From Haloquadratum sp. (lineage in GTDB: Archaea > Halobacteriota > Halobacteria > Halobacteriales > Haloferacaceae), in contig JAQCNF010000167.1 in NCBI GenBank assembly GCA_028275165.1, forward strand, positions 1 through 59,760: a stretch of DNA of 59,760 bases, given 5' to 3'. This document shows, one piece after another, positions 43,530 through 52,161 of the stretch (the first letter of the stretch is position 1; each line of letters starts with the position of its first letter). The notes beneath the pieces are model-generated. The model worked only from the letters and a program-made list of their open reading frames with translations, did no database searches and had not been told where the DNA came from. A program made the translations under genes and the position numbers.

Positions 43530-44192
43530 CTAACTCGCTGTTTTGACTTCAGGGACCTCATCGCACCTGCAACCACCCCGGTCAACGAATTCAGCCGGGC
43601 GAAGTCGCTCACCACAGCTCTGACATGAAATCCATACATCAACCTCAACATCGTACTCGTCAACGGTGACAGCGTTGCGTCCCTCCCACTTGTCTATCAT
43701 TCCTGAGAGGACAGCGCGGAGACGGCTTGACAATTTCTGCACTGATTCTAAGTCTGCAGAAATCGGCTTTTGAGCCTTCTTTTTTCGCTCTTCGGACGAG
43801 ACATCGCGATGCTTTCGCAAATAATTATACACTGCCTGATAGCTGACAAAGTCAGCCTCAAGTTGATTAATCTCAATTCCTTTGTTCGCTAATGTCTGTC
43901 GAGCTTCCGTCTGCATCCCGGCGGTGACCTCATCAGCAGTGAGGAGCCGATACATGTTTTCAGCCTCACCATCAAGAACGCGGTCCCCACTCGATTCGAG
44001 CGCGGACTCAACAATCAAGCGGTTTACATATTCTGCAAGATCACGCAAGCTTTGTTGTTCACCAGATGATTCACCTAACCATCGAGCAACAAGATCATCG
44101 CCAAGCTCGGGAATGCTGTACCGCTTCGCAACGCGTTCAATTTTCGGCCCTCTCCCACCGCGACGTGATTTCGATCTACCTTTCTCCCCCAT
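43530..44192 (-). CDS. rdfA: RdfA-like protein (rod-determining factor A family)
   Basis: A 220-residue cytoplasmic protein resembling RdfA, a haloarchaeal factor needed for rod-shaped cells in Haloferax. Recognisable parts: a basic N-terminus (KGRSKSRRGGRGPKIERVAKRY), SLRDLAEYVNRLIVESALESSG, LDGEAENMYRLLTADEVTAGMQTEARQTL, FVSYQAVYNYLRKHRDVS, and a C-terminal putative zinc site C190-x2-C193 ... C208-x-C210. The N-terminal half looks like a small DNA-binding-type helical domain (GDDLVARWLGESSGEQQSLRDLAEYVNR). The start at 44192 (MGEKG) is next to another ATG at 44195. It stands alone. The family call rests on my recollection of the conserved blocks. Confidence 0.75.
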   Translation of the reverse strand: MGEKGRSKSRRGGRGPKIERVAKRYSIPELGDDLVARWLGESSGEQQSLRDLAEYVNRLIVESALESSGDRVLDGEAENMYRLLTADEVTAGMQTEARQTLANKGIEINQLEADFVSYQAVYNYLRKHRDVSSEERKKKAQKPISADLESVQKLSSRLRAVLSGMIDKWEGRNAVTVDEYDVEVDVWISCQSCGERLRPAEFVDRGGCRCDEVPEVKTAS

Positions 44193-44849
44193 CATCTAAA
44201 TTTTATAACACGTAAACATGAAACTTTCGCTGCTGTGCATATATACAAAATACCATGTTATAATTTAAATCATTTCACAATTGAATTTAAATATCTCTAT
44301 TTATATTTTAACCTCATCTTATGATGGAATTATTGTTAGTCTATTTACTCGTTTTATGATTAGTTTTCACGTGAATGATACGACAAGCTCACAAAGTGAG
44401 TGTACTCGGCACATTTCACTCATGGGATGCATATGTCACTGGTGTAGAAAGACAGGTTTAATTGTGTCATGATACCGCTTGATGTAAGCGATCCGCTGTA
44501 CTCAGACTGCGATGAGAGTCCGATTTACATCGCGAAGCCGATAATTTTCTTACGTCCCACTGTCCATTGTGGGCTGAATATCCCCTGACTACAAATCACC
44601 ACTCAAGTTGTGCGTGCAGAATCCAGCACGGCTACGCACTCCAATAGTGATATGTGATTATCACAAAGCACTACAGAGGTTGATTTCACCGACAAAATGA
44701 AACATACGCTGGTGAGATTGCTTCGTAATACCTCTCGCTCGCGTGAATGAAGCTGTCAGTGGCTGTTCTAATTACGAACGTAATGGTCAAGATGACTGTC
44801 GCCGCGAAGTTACACAGCACATCTCACTCACGGCGAAAAGAGTAGCAAC
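44193..44849. other. Intergenic, mostly AT-rich; possible transposon left end
   Basis: Very AT-rich near 44230-44360, including the RdfA promoter region. A hairpin CCCAC-TGTCCATT-GTGGG lies at 44556-44573, about 300 bases before the tnpB remnant, and may be its left end. No gene supported; the 63-codon frame at 44281 has no coding character. Confidence 0.35.
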
Positions 44850-45378
44850 ACGCCACTCGCCTCTATCGTGATATCAAACAGTTCTGTATCGACGGATATG
44901 AGAGCGGCGACTTCGACAAATCTGTGACCACCGCCAGCATCGACAACAACCTCTACTCGACTATCCAGAACTAAGCCATTCGAGAGGCGAAATCCGAACA
45001 CGACAAGCACGGAGAGGTTCGCAACCGAGAGAGTCAACCGTTCACCGTCAATGACTGGGACTGGGAAATTGACACGACCGAGAACGGCACGATCGTCGGT
45101 GGCTTCCATACATCTCCAATGGTGATACACGCCGATAGAGGTGTCCGACGATATTGCCGAACCCGTAGACCGGGTGTTGAGGGTGATGCAAAGAAGACGC
45201 GTATTCAAGTGTACCGTTGTGGAGAGGACTGGTATTGCTCGTTCAATATCGAGTACGACGCCGACACATCGGGTGAGATGCCCATCAGCGTCGATATAGG
45301 CGAACAACACATCCCCGCGGTGACTGCCTACAGTGAGGGTGAGTCAATGCTGGTGTCGGCTGGTGAGGCTCTTTGTGC
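44850..45378 (+). pseudogene. tnpB N-terminal/middle remnant
   Basis: Contains the N-terminal half of a TnpB in broken frames: [91 protein letters not shown] and [49 protein letters not shown]. The last piece has the first RuvC Asp in [11 protein letters not shown]. Stops and a frameshift interrupt it, and the sequence ends where the second half of the nuclease should begin. Complementary in content to the C-terminal-only remnants at 4051 and 40984. Confidence 0.8.
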
Positions 45379-45492
45379 TCGTTGCGCGTTCGGAGTGTCG
45401 CCGCTCACGACGAGGTGGGTGTCATAGAGTGCAATATAGCCGATGAGTAGAGTCAAATATGCTGTAGGACGACATGCAACTAAGAGAGTTAT

Positions 45493-45915
45493 ATGAACAT
45501 CTCTGAACGTCTTCAGTGTCTATTTTCTGCAACTATTGAGGAGAATGATGACACGTACACGATTACTGTTCCAGATACGGAGTTAGATATCGGGAGTTTA
45601 GAAACCGCTGAATCATATCAAGTGGCATTATTGGCAGAGTCAATCGAAGGCCAGTCGGGAGGGATGTCCACCGAGCAGATATCATCTGAGCCGTCTAACG
45701 GGACACCAACCGCTCCTGTGGAGGTTGGCGAACAGCGGAATGTCGAGATTGAAGACCTCGGTGAACAAGGTGATGGGATTACACGTGTTGAGCGGGGGTT
45801 TGTGGTGATTGTTCCTGATACCGAGTTAGGTGAGCGTGTAAGTGTCAAAATCGAATCTGTGCGAGACAGTGTTGCATTCGCGTCAGTCGTCGAACGACTG
45901 AGCTACTATGATTGA
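45493..45915 (+). CDS. TRAM-domain protein
   Basis: A 140-residue small protein. The C-terminal 60 residues (about 77-138) form a TRAM domain: VEVGEQRNVEIEDLGEQGDGITRVERGFVVIVPDTELGERVSVKIESVRDSVAFASVVER. TRAM proteins bind RNA, and single-domain versions are abundant in haloarchaea and linked to RNA handling and stress response. The N-terminal 75 residues are unusual: a predicted beta-rich stretch (DDTYTITVPDTELDIGSLE) and a Ser/Glu/Pro linker. It is transcribed in the same direction as the following oxidoreductase pair but separated by a palindromic operator-like site. Confidence 0.85.
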   Translation: MNISERLQCLFSATIEENDDTYTITVPDTELDIGSLETAESYQVALLAESIEGQSGGMSTEQISSEPSNGTPTAPVEVGEQRNVEIEDLGEQGDGITRVERGFVVIVPDTELGERVSVKIESVRDSVAFASVVERLSYYD

Positions 45916-45947
45916 TTGCATGGACAAGCTCAAAACACAACGCTCTT

Positions 45948-45965
45948 GTTTAGGTTCGCCTAAAC
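45948..45965 (+). promoter_or_regulatory. Palindromic operator-like site TTAGG-N4-CCTAA (site 1)
   Basis: GTTTAGG-TTCG-CCTAAAC is an 18-bp perfect inverted repeat (7-bp arms) that ends 9 bases before the ATG at 45975. The core TTAGG-N4-CCTAA recurs at 48129-48142 and nearly at 54962-54975. The shape and TTAGG arms resemble DtxR-family (iron/manganese) operators of bacteria; the haloarchaeal regulator is not identified here. Confidence 0.65.
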
Positions 45966-45974
45966 AATCAGGAA

Positions 45975-46514
45975 ATGAAACTCACGCGGCGCGATGCAGT
46001 GGCAGCAATCGCCGCTGCTGGTGCAGTCGGTCTCGCAGGATCTTCGAGTGATATTTCGGACTCACCCGAAGAGGGCAAGCTGACACAGTTAGAGCTTGAC
46101 ACGCTCACCGCAGTTGCGCGCATTTTGTATCCAACAGAAGTATCAAACGTTCGCTCATTTGTCAACCGTTTCATGCGTCGGCGAGCGAATGATCCCTCGT
46201 ACGCAGAGGGAGTTCAGGCAGCCATCAAGACACTTAATGCGAACACGAGCGAAATATCTGGTGGTCCATTTCACACTCTTGACCGTGACGAACAACGAGC
46301 AGCGATTAGCTATCTCAGCATTGACGTAGAGTCACCTGATCCAGATGGGACTGCTGCGCAGCGAATTCGTCATTACATCGTTAATGATCTGTTGTTTGCG
46401 TTGTATGCCTCACCGAAAGGCGCTAAATTAGCTGGCTTATCGAACCCGCCAGGGCATCCAGGGGGAATCGCTTCTTATCAGGCAGCGGAGTCAGACAGGA
46501 CACGGACCGATTAA
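45975..46514 (+). CDS. Gluconate 2-dehydrogenase subunit 3-like protein
   Basis: A 179-residue Tat-exported small subunit. The N-terminus is a twin-arginine signal (KLTRRDAVAAIAAAGAVGLAG) without a lipobox Cys. The body has the family pattern of a helix-rich protein: LTQLELDTLTAVARILYPTEV, YAEGVQAAIKTLNA, FHTLDRDEQRAAISYL, and an NPPGHPGG ending. In gluconate and fructose dehydrogenases this subunit assists folding and export of the flavoprotein, which follows 1 base after its stop. Binding-site palindrome just upstream. Confidence 0.85.
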   Translation: MKLTRRDAVAAIAAAGAVGLAGSSSDISDSPEEGKLTQLELDTLTAVARILYPTEVSNVRSFVNRFMRRRANDPSYAEGVQAAIKTLNANTSEISGGPFHTLDRDEQRAAISYLSIDVESPDPDGTAAQRIRHYIVNDLLFALYASPKGAKLAGLSNPPGHPGGIASYQAAESDRTRTD

Positions 46515-46515
46515 G

Positions 46516-48132
46516 ATGAGTCGCCAACCAGAGTCCTCTGCCGAGGTGTGTATCATTGGAACTGGGCCTGCTGGTGCATTAGTTGGTGATCAACTTGTCA
46601 GAGCGGGTTACTCAGTTGTGTTTTTAGAGGCTGGCCCCCGGTTTGACACTGAAGATCGGGTTGAGCAGATGGAATCAGCTCTTCAGGCTGGTGATTCGAA
46701 AACAATCTGGGAGATGGGTGGGCCGAGAGATGCTTATGAGAGCGTTGGGTCGCAATATTACCCGCTCAATAGCGCCCGTGTTAAGGGAGTCGGTGGAAGC
46801 TCACTACACTGGCAAGGGATGGTTATGCGATTACACGAGCAGGATTTTAGACTGCAATCAAGCGTCGGTATGGGTCGTGACTGGCCGCTATCATATACAG
46901 ACTTACAGCCATACTATGCAGCGGCAGAACGTGAACTTGGTGTTGCTGGTGCAGATGATAATCCATTCGCGCCGCCTCGGAGTGAACCGTTTCCAATGAC
47001 AGCGTTCCCACCATCGCAGAGCGACTCAATCTTCGCACCCGCCTGTGCAGAGGTAGGTATCACGACACATTCAGTCCCAAATGCACGTAACTCTGAGTCG
47101 ACTGATGAAGCAGGTGCATGTGTCGGCTATGGCACCTGTGCACCTGTTTGTCCATCGGGAGCGAAGTATGACTCAACTCGGCAGCTTGCACATGCTGAGT
47201 CGCAGGGAGCAAGGATCATCGACCGTGCGCCAGTTAAACGGCTTATTCACGACGACTCTGGGTCGAATATCACCGCTGCAGAGTATAGCACACCAGAGGG
47301 GAAGCGGTATCATCAAGAAGCGAAAGAATTCGTTGTTGCTGCAGGTGGTATTGAAACACCTCGGCTGCTGTTGGCTTCGGCTACTGAGACTCATCCTGAT
47401 GGTTTAGCGAATGAGTCAGGTGCTGTTGGTCGATTCTTTAGTGAACATCTGTTTGCTGGCATGGGAGGAACAATAAATAAACAAACACGTCAAAAACATA
47501 TCGGATTTCACACGACTGAGTCACATCAATTTTATGATCGACCGGATGATTCTCGAACGGCTATCAAACTTGAGTTTCTCAATAATGCAGGCCCCTCGCC
47601 TGCAGCAATGGCGATAGAGGCAACAGAGTTTGGAGATGAGTTACTCAATTCGATACAGCAAGCCTACGGTAGTCATATCGCAATGGGTGCGCTTGTTGAG
47701 CAGTTGCCTGACCGGGAGAATCGAATCACACTCTCAGCTGAGACCACAGATCCCGGTGGCATGCCTATTCCAGTCATTGATTGGGATATCGACACTCGGA
47801 CGAAAAAGACTGTTCAGCGGGCAAATGAGATTCAACGCACCGTTCTGGAGACACTTGATGTTGATATTGAATGGACAGTTGGTCCAGATTCAACTGGGCC
47901 AGCATACCACCACATGTGTACGACAAGGATGGGCACAGACCCGACCGAAAGCGTCGTCAATCCACAGTTGCGCTGTCACGAGCTGTCGAATCTTTCCCTA
48001 GTTGGTAGTTCTGTCTTTGTCACTGGCGGGGCAATGAACCCAACGCTTAGCATTGCCGCACTTGCGTTGTGGGCGAGTGAGCATATTGCAGCCAGACTTG
48101 GTGAGGAAGATATCGAAATCGACATTTTTTAG
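46516..48132 (+). CDS. GMC-family FAD oxidoreductase (gluconate/fructose dehydrogenase type)
   Basis: A 538-residue flavoprotein of the GMC family. FAD-binding is VCIIGTGPAGALVGDQLVRAGYSVVFLEAG (15-40). A Cys-rich segment GYGTCAPVCPSGAKY is characteristic of gluconate/fructose dehydrogenase-type GMC enzymes and may bind an iron-sulfur cluster. The catalytic end is GPAYHHMCTTRMG and GGAMNPTLSIAALALWASEHI. Oxidises a sugar or polyol at the cell surface together with the small subunit; no cytochrome subunit (CxxCH) is encoded nearby, so the electron acceptor is unknown. Its stop overlaps the second operator-like palindrome. Confidence 0.88.
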   Translation: MSRQPESSAEVCIIGTGPAGALVGDQLVRAGYSVVFLEAGPRFDTEDRVEQMESALQAGDSKTIWEMGGPRDAYESVGSQYYPLNSARVKGVGGSSLHWQGMVMRLHEQDFRLQSSVGMGRDWPLSYTDLQPYYAAAERELGVAGADDNPFAPPRSEPFPMTAFPPSQSDSIFAPACAEVGITTHSVPNARNSESTDEAGACVGYGTCAPVCPSGAKYDSTRQLAHAESQGARIIDRAPVKRLIHDDSGSNITAAEYSTPEGKRYHQEAKEFVVAAGGIETPRLLLASATETHPDGLANESGAVGRFFSEHLFAGMGGTINKQTRQKHIGFHTTESHQFYDRPDDSRTAIKLEFLNNAGPSPAAMAIEATEFGDELLNSIQQAYGSHIAMGALVEQLPDRENRITLSAETTDPGGMPIPVIDWDIDTRTKKTVQRANEIQRTVLETLDVDIEWTVGPDSTGPAYHHMCTTRMGTDPTESVVNPQLRCHELSNLSLVGSSVFVTGGAMNPTLSIAALALWASEHIAARLGEEDIEIDIF

Positions 48133-48142
48133 GTCCGCCTAA
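48129..48142 (+). promoter_or_regulatory. Palindromic operator-like site TTAGG-N4-CCTAA (site 2)
   Basis: TTAGG-TCCG-CCTAA overlaps the GMC stop codon and ends 16 bases before the ATG at 48159. Same arms and spacer length as site 1 (the spacers share only the last two bases in common, CG). It would give the downstream run (48159-54207) its own regulated promoter. Confidence 0.65.
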
Positions 48143-48158
48143 TCATTGCGATTTGTAC

Positions 48159-49331
48159 ATGACTACTCATCCCGATATTTGTGTCATCGTTCCTACAATC
48201 CGTCACCCCGACTGTGTACGTGCATACGTTCAAAACGCGCGTTCTCATGGATTCAATACTGATCGCCTTCATTTTTTGATTCTGACTGAAGATTTCTGTG
48301 ATATATCAGCAATCGAGTCAATGCTTGAGCGTCTTGAGGTCCGCGGGGGGGTCTATGACGAGTCTACGCGGAGAGATTGGTTCGATACGCAAGAAATCAC
48401 AGAGTATACTCATCTGATTCCAGAGGCAAGCCATGCTCAAACCTCGTTCGGGTTGCTATACATGTGGGCGAATGAGACGTTCAAATTTGGTGTATTTATC
48501 GACGACGATACTGCTCCCCATGACGAGTGCGACTTTTTTGGCCAACACTTGCGGAATTTATCTCATGGCGGGCGGATGCCAACAGCACAATCAGACGCTC
48601 AATGGGTTAACGTGCTTTATCAGAGTTCGACTGACCTCTATCCGCGTGGGTACCCCTATCAAGCAATGGACGCCAAAGTGAATACGGTATCAACAGATGT
48701 TGACACTGTGGTAGCATCTCAGGGATTATGGACGAACGTTCCAGATCTTGATGCAGTGCGGATTTTGATGGATGGTGATCTCAACGGCCAAGCAAAGACA
48801 CGGACGACATCCGATGATTATAAACAGGATTTCACTGTTGCGGAAGGCCAATATCTAACCGTCTGCTCAATGAATCTTGCGTTTCGTCGAGAAATCATAC
48901 CCGCATTTTACCAATTCCCCATGGATGATAACCAATGGGAAGTCGGTCGATTCGATGATATCTGGTCAGGGGTGCTGCTAAAACGTGCTGTCGACCTACA
49001 GGACAAAACGATCTACAATGGTGCACCATTGTGTGCTCATAACAAAGCCCCGCGGTCAACATTTGGAGACTTGGCTAACGAAGTAGCTGGGCTTGAACTG
49101 AACGAGCACTTTTGGGAGGTTATCGACGCGGTGAATCCTGAGCGTGAGTCGTACCGTGGGACAGCAGTTGCTGTCGGCAAGCGGTTGGAACAAGGCGATT
49201 TCAGCTCGTGGCAGAACGGGGCGTTTCTGAACCACTGTGGCACATATCTCTTAGATTGGCTTGATTGTCTCGAAGCAATCACATCACACTCAGCTAACCC
49301 GTCTGCAACAGAGGTGATAGCAGGTGACTGA
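48159..49331 (+). CDS. Reversibly glycosylated polypeptide / UDP-arabinopyranose mutase-like protein
   Basis: A 390-residue cytoplasmic protein resembling the RGP family, whose plant members interconvert UDP-arabinopyranose and UDP-arabinofuranose and carry self-glycosylation. Key segments: DICVIVPTIRHPDCV at the start, the D115-D117 triad in GVFIDDDTAPHDE, YPRGYPYQAMD, and the near-C-terminal FDDIWSGVLLKRAVDLQDKTIYNGAPLCAHNKAP block. An ATG at 48159 (MTTHPDI) is preferred to the TTG at 48153. It precedes an iron-type ABC binding gene with overlapping ends (TGA 49329 within the next start). The association is unusual. Confidence 0.8.
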   Translation: MTTHPDICVIVPTIRHPDCVRAYVQNARSHGFNTDRLHFLILTEDFCDISAIESMLERLEVRGGVYDESTRRDWFDTQEITEYTHLIPEASHAQTSFGLLYMWANETFKFGVFIDDDTAPHDECDFFGQHLRNLSHGGRMPTAQSDAQWVNVLYQSSTDLYPRGYPYQAMDAKVNTVSTDVDTVVASQGLWTNVPDLDAVRILMDGDLNGQAKTRTTSDDYKQDFTVAEGQYLTVCSMNLAFRREIIPAFYQFPMDDNQWEVGRFDDIWSGVLLKRAVDLQDKTIYNGAPLCAHNKAPRSTFGDLANEVAGLELNEHFWEVIDAVNPERESYRGTAVAVGKRLEQGDFSSWQNGAFLNHCGTYLLDWLDCLEAITSHSANPSATEVIAGD

Positions 49332-50478
49332 CTACTGGATGAACCGTCGTCGTGTCCTGGGAAGTCTTGCTACAGTGGGAGTGAGTAGCCTGGCAGGGTG
49401 TTCGCAAGGTAGCTCTGAAGAGACAACGACACCTGAATCAAACGGAGAGGTGGCATCAAATGCGTTTGAGTCGTTCAGGGGATCTGGTCCACTGACACAG
49501 GATCGATCAGTCGAAGGCGGAACACGTATTAAACAGCTCCCGTCGCTTCGCGGAGAGTTGACCATCTACCTTGGCGGGGGAGAGGGTGGACTTTATCGTG
49601 ACCTTATTAGTCGACTTGAAGAGATATATCCAGAGTTCTCTCCTCGGCTACGTGAGGCGGGGACAGCTGATTTAGCGAACACTATCATTAGTGAGGGGAG
49701 TGCTACCCCTGCTGATGTGTTTTGGTCAGTGGATGCCGGATCGTTAGCAGCTGTAACTGACGCAGATATGACGACTGAACTTTCATCACAAGTCATCGGA
49801 GATGTGCCTGATGAGTTCCACCCAGATGACCAGTGGATAGGGACAGCCGGTCGCGCACGTGCGATCCCGTATAACAACGCTCGTCTGTCTGCTGAGGAGA
49901 TCCCTAACAGTGTCATGGACTTCCCAGATGCGCCTGCGCTTGACAGTGCCGTCGGATGGGCACCAACATACGGGGCGTTTCAAGCGTTCATTACCGCAAT
50001 GCGCCTGATAGAGGGCGAATCAGCAACCCGAACGTGGCTTGAAGAGATGGTGGCTGCAGGGGTATCTTCATACAAGAATGAGTTCTTCGTCTCGAATGCA
50101 GTTGCCGATGGTGGACTAACTGCTGGGTTTGCTAATCATTACTATGCCTTGCGGGTGCAGGCATCGAGACCCGAAGCACCAATTAGTGTCACATTTACTC
50201 AAGATGGTCCTGGGGCGTTAATTAACGTAGCAGGAGCTGCTGTGCTTCAGGGAAGCCAGCGGCAAGAGCGTGCGCAAAACTTTATTCGACACCTGCTCTC
50301 TGCCGAAGCACAGGAATTTTTCGCCACACGGACATTTAGTTACCCCATGGTATCGGCTGTTCCACCCGTAGGGGGATTGCCGTCGATTGATGAATTGAAC
50401 CCTCCATCAGTTAACCTCTCAGAGCTCTCAAATTTACAGCCCACCATCGAATTACTACGGGATGTGGACATACTGTGA
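49324..50478 (+). CDS. ABC binding lipoprotein, Fe(III)-type (FbpA/FutA-like)
   Basis: A 384-residue extracellular binding protein. The Tat motif is NRRRVLGSL and the lipobox SSLAGC (C26), followed by an Asn/Ser/Glu linker. The mature core GELTIYLGGGEGGLYRDLISRLEEIYPEFSPRL, the AIPYNNARLS strand, and FANHYYALRVQ (a tyrosine pair placed as in ferric-binding proteins) and GALINVAGAAVLQGSQRQERAQNFIRHLLS near the end match the FbpA/FutA group. The start is GTG at 49324 or ATG at 49339. Overlaps the preceding gene by 8 bases. Ferric iron is the best guess for the ligand; thiamine and similar ligands are alternatives. Confidence 0.85.
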   Translation: MTDYWMNRRRVLGSLATVGVSSLAGCSQGSSEETTTPESNGEVASNAFESFRGSGPLTQDRSVEGGTRIKQLPSLRGELTIYLGGGEGGLYRDLISRLEEIYPEFSPRLREAGTADLANTIISEGSATPADVFWSVDAGSLAAVTDADMTTELSSQVIGDVPDEFHPDDQWIGTAGRARAIPYNNARLSAEEIPNSVMDFPDAPALDSAVGWAPTYGAFQAFITAMRLIEGESATRTWLEEMVAAGVSSYKNEFFVSNAVADGGLTAGFANHYYALRVQASRPEAPISVTFTQDGPGALINVAGAAVLQGSQRQERAQNFIRHLLSAEAQEFFATRTFSYPMVSAVPPVGGLPSIDELNPPSVNLSELSNLQPTIELLRDVDIL

Positions 50479-50491
50479 GTAACAAGCACTA

Positions 50492-52138
50492 ATGGATCTC
50501 GACAGGAGTTGGCGTCGATTGCGGTCAGCGCTCGATAGACACGAATCAGAGTTACCACTCTCAGTTGTATTGCTGGCTGCAGGAGTCGCTGCTGCTGTGC
50601 TCTCACCGCTACTCTGGTTGCTGATCAGTGCCTCGACACTGGAAATAGATGCGGCTTGGACAGTTATCCTCGCTGGGGGCACGAGTCGAATTCTATTCAA
50701 CAGCATTACTTTAGTGATAGTCGTATCGACTGCGTCAGTGGTCATCGGCGTCCCACTGGCTATCCTTACTGTACAGACAGATCTACCGTATCGTCGGTTC
50801 TGGACGATCGTGATCTCACTACCCCTCGTTGTCCCGAGTTATATCGGCGCATTCGCATATATATCTGCCTTTGGTCCGCGCGGTGCATTGTCTGATCTGC
50901 TCGCGCCACTCGGAATGACGATGCCAACGGTGTATGGACTTGGTGGTACAGCGCTCGTACTGACACTGTTCACGTATCCGTACGTTTTCCTCACTACCCG
51001 TGCCTCATTGATTTCATTTGATAGACAACAGCTTGAAGCCGCCCGGACATTGAATCACTCATACTTGAGCGCATTCCGACGTGTCATCCTTCCACAAATC
51101 GCTCCCGGAATTACCGCTGGTGTCTTGCTGGTCGCGTTATACACACTGTCAGACTTTGGGACTCCAGCTATCATGCGGTACGACGTATTCACGCGTATAA
51201 TCTATATTGAACTGAATAGTTTCGGTGTTGGACGGGCGAACGCGACTCTCCTATCGATACAACTACTTGTGATCACTGCAGTGATCTTGATTCTCGAATC
51301 ACGCGTACGGGGAAAACCTGCTGCCGGATACGGCGCAACACCATCGACGACGCCAGTGGTTTCAATTGGGCGATGGCGCTGGGTAAGCGTCGTATATCCA
51401 GCTCTAATCACTGTGTTCACACTCATTCTCCCAATCGCAATCCTCACCATGTGGCTCTTTCGTGCCAGCCCTGGATACAGTGGCGGGGGGCTCATGTTCC
51501 AGCCATCTTTTGCTGTTAATTCAGTGTTCGTCGCGGTGCTCGCGGCAGTCATCACTGTCTTCGTTGCATTGCCTATTGCATACTATGCTGGACGTGTGAG
51601 GAGCCCAGTTGCCACAATAGTTGAGCGGGCAACCTATCTTGGTTACGCTATGCCTGGTGTCGTACTGGGTCTTGCACTGGTGTTTTTTTCGAGTCAATGG
51701 CTCCGAGATAGTATTGGTCCAGGCATAGCCGGAACTGTATATCAGTCACTGCCGCTGTTAATTTTCGCATATGTCGTCCGATTTCTCCCACAAGCAGTCG
51801 GGTCCACACGGTCATCAGTGCTCGGTGTTGACCGCGAACTTGTTGGGGCAGCACGACTTCTCGGGGCACCGCCTCAACGTGCCTTTCGCCGCGTGACACT
51901 CCCGCTCATCTCACCTGGATTACTCGCTGGTGCTGCGTTGGTGTTTCTGACAACGATGAAAGAGCTTGATACAACATTAATACTCCACCCGACAGGGTTT
52001 ACGACAATTGTTACATATATATGGCGCGTGCAGGAGGCCGGCTATTACGGACAGGCTGCTCTGCCAGCACTTCTTTTGATCATATTATCTGGGCTCTCAA
52101 TTATCCCACTGGTCCGGCGTAATGATACGACAAAGTAA
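50492..52138 (+). CDS. ABC permease, two fused domains (FbpB-like)
   Basis: A 548-residue permease with two repeats of about 270 residues, each with six hydrophobic segments. The two EAA loops are LEAARTLNHSYLSAFRRVILPQIAPGI and VGAARLLGAPPQRAFRRVTLPLISPGL. The doubled form is typical of Fe(III)/thiamine-type importers. 13 bases separate it from the binding-protein gene. No ATPase gene is present in this run, so the nucleotide-binding subunit must be encoded elsewhere or shared. Confidence 0.88.
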   Translation: MDLDRSWRRLRSALDRHESELPLSVVLLAAGVAAAVLSPLLWLLISASTLEIDAAWTVILAGGTSRILFNSITLVIVVSTASVVIGVPLAILTVQTDLPYRRFWTIVISLPLVVPSYIGAFAYISAFGPRGALSDLLAPLGMTMPTVYGLGGTALVLTLFTYPYVFLTTRASLISFDRQQLEAARTLNHSYLSAFRRVILPQIAPGITAGVLLVALYTLSDFGTPAIMRYDVFTRIIYIELNSFGVGRANATLLSIQLLVITAVILILESRVRGKPAAGYGATPSTTPVVSIGRWRWVSVVYPALITVFTLILPIAILTMWLFRASPGYSGGGLMFQPSFAVNSVFVAVLAAVITVFVALPIAYYAGRVRSPVATIVERATYLGYAMPGVVLGLALVFFSSQWLRDSIGPGIAGTVYQSLPLLIFAYVVRFLPQAVGSTRSSVLGVDRELVGAARLLGAPPQRAFRRVTLPLISPGLLAGAALVFLTTMKELDTTLILHPTGFTTIVTYIWRVQEAGYYGQAALPALLLIILSGLSIIPLVRRNDTTK

Positions 52139-52161
52139 CTCAGACAGTGTTTGTGATTGCG

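Noticed and set aside
44281-44472. 63-codon open frame in AT-rich DNA
   Set aside because: Non-acidic, Cys- and Ile-rich composition unlike haloarchaeal proteins and no upstream signals; looks like chance in AT-rich intergenic sequence.
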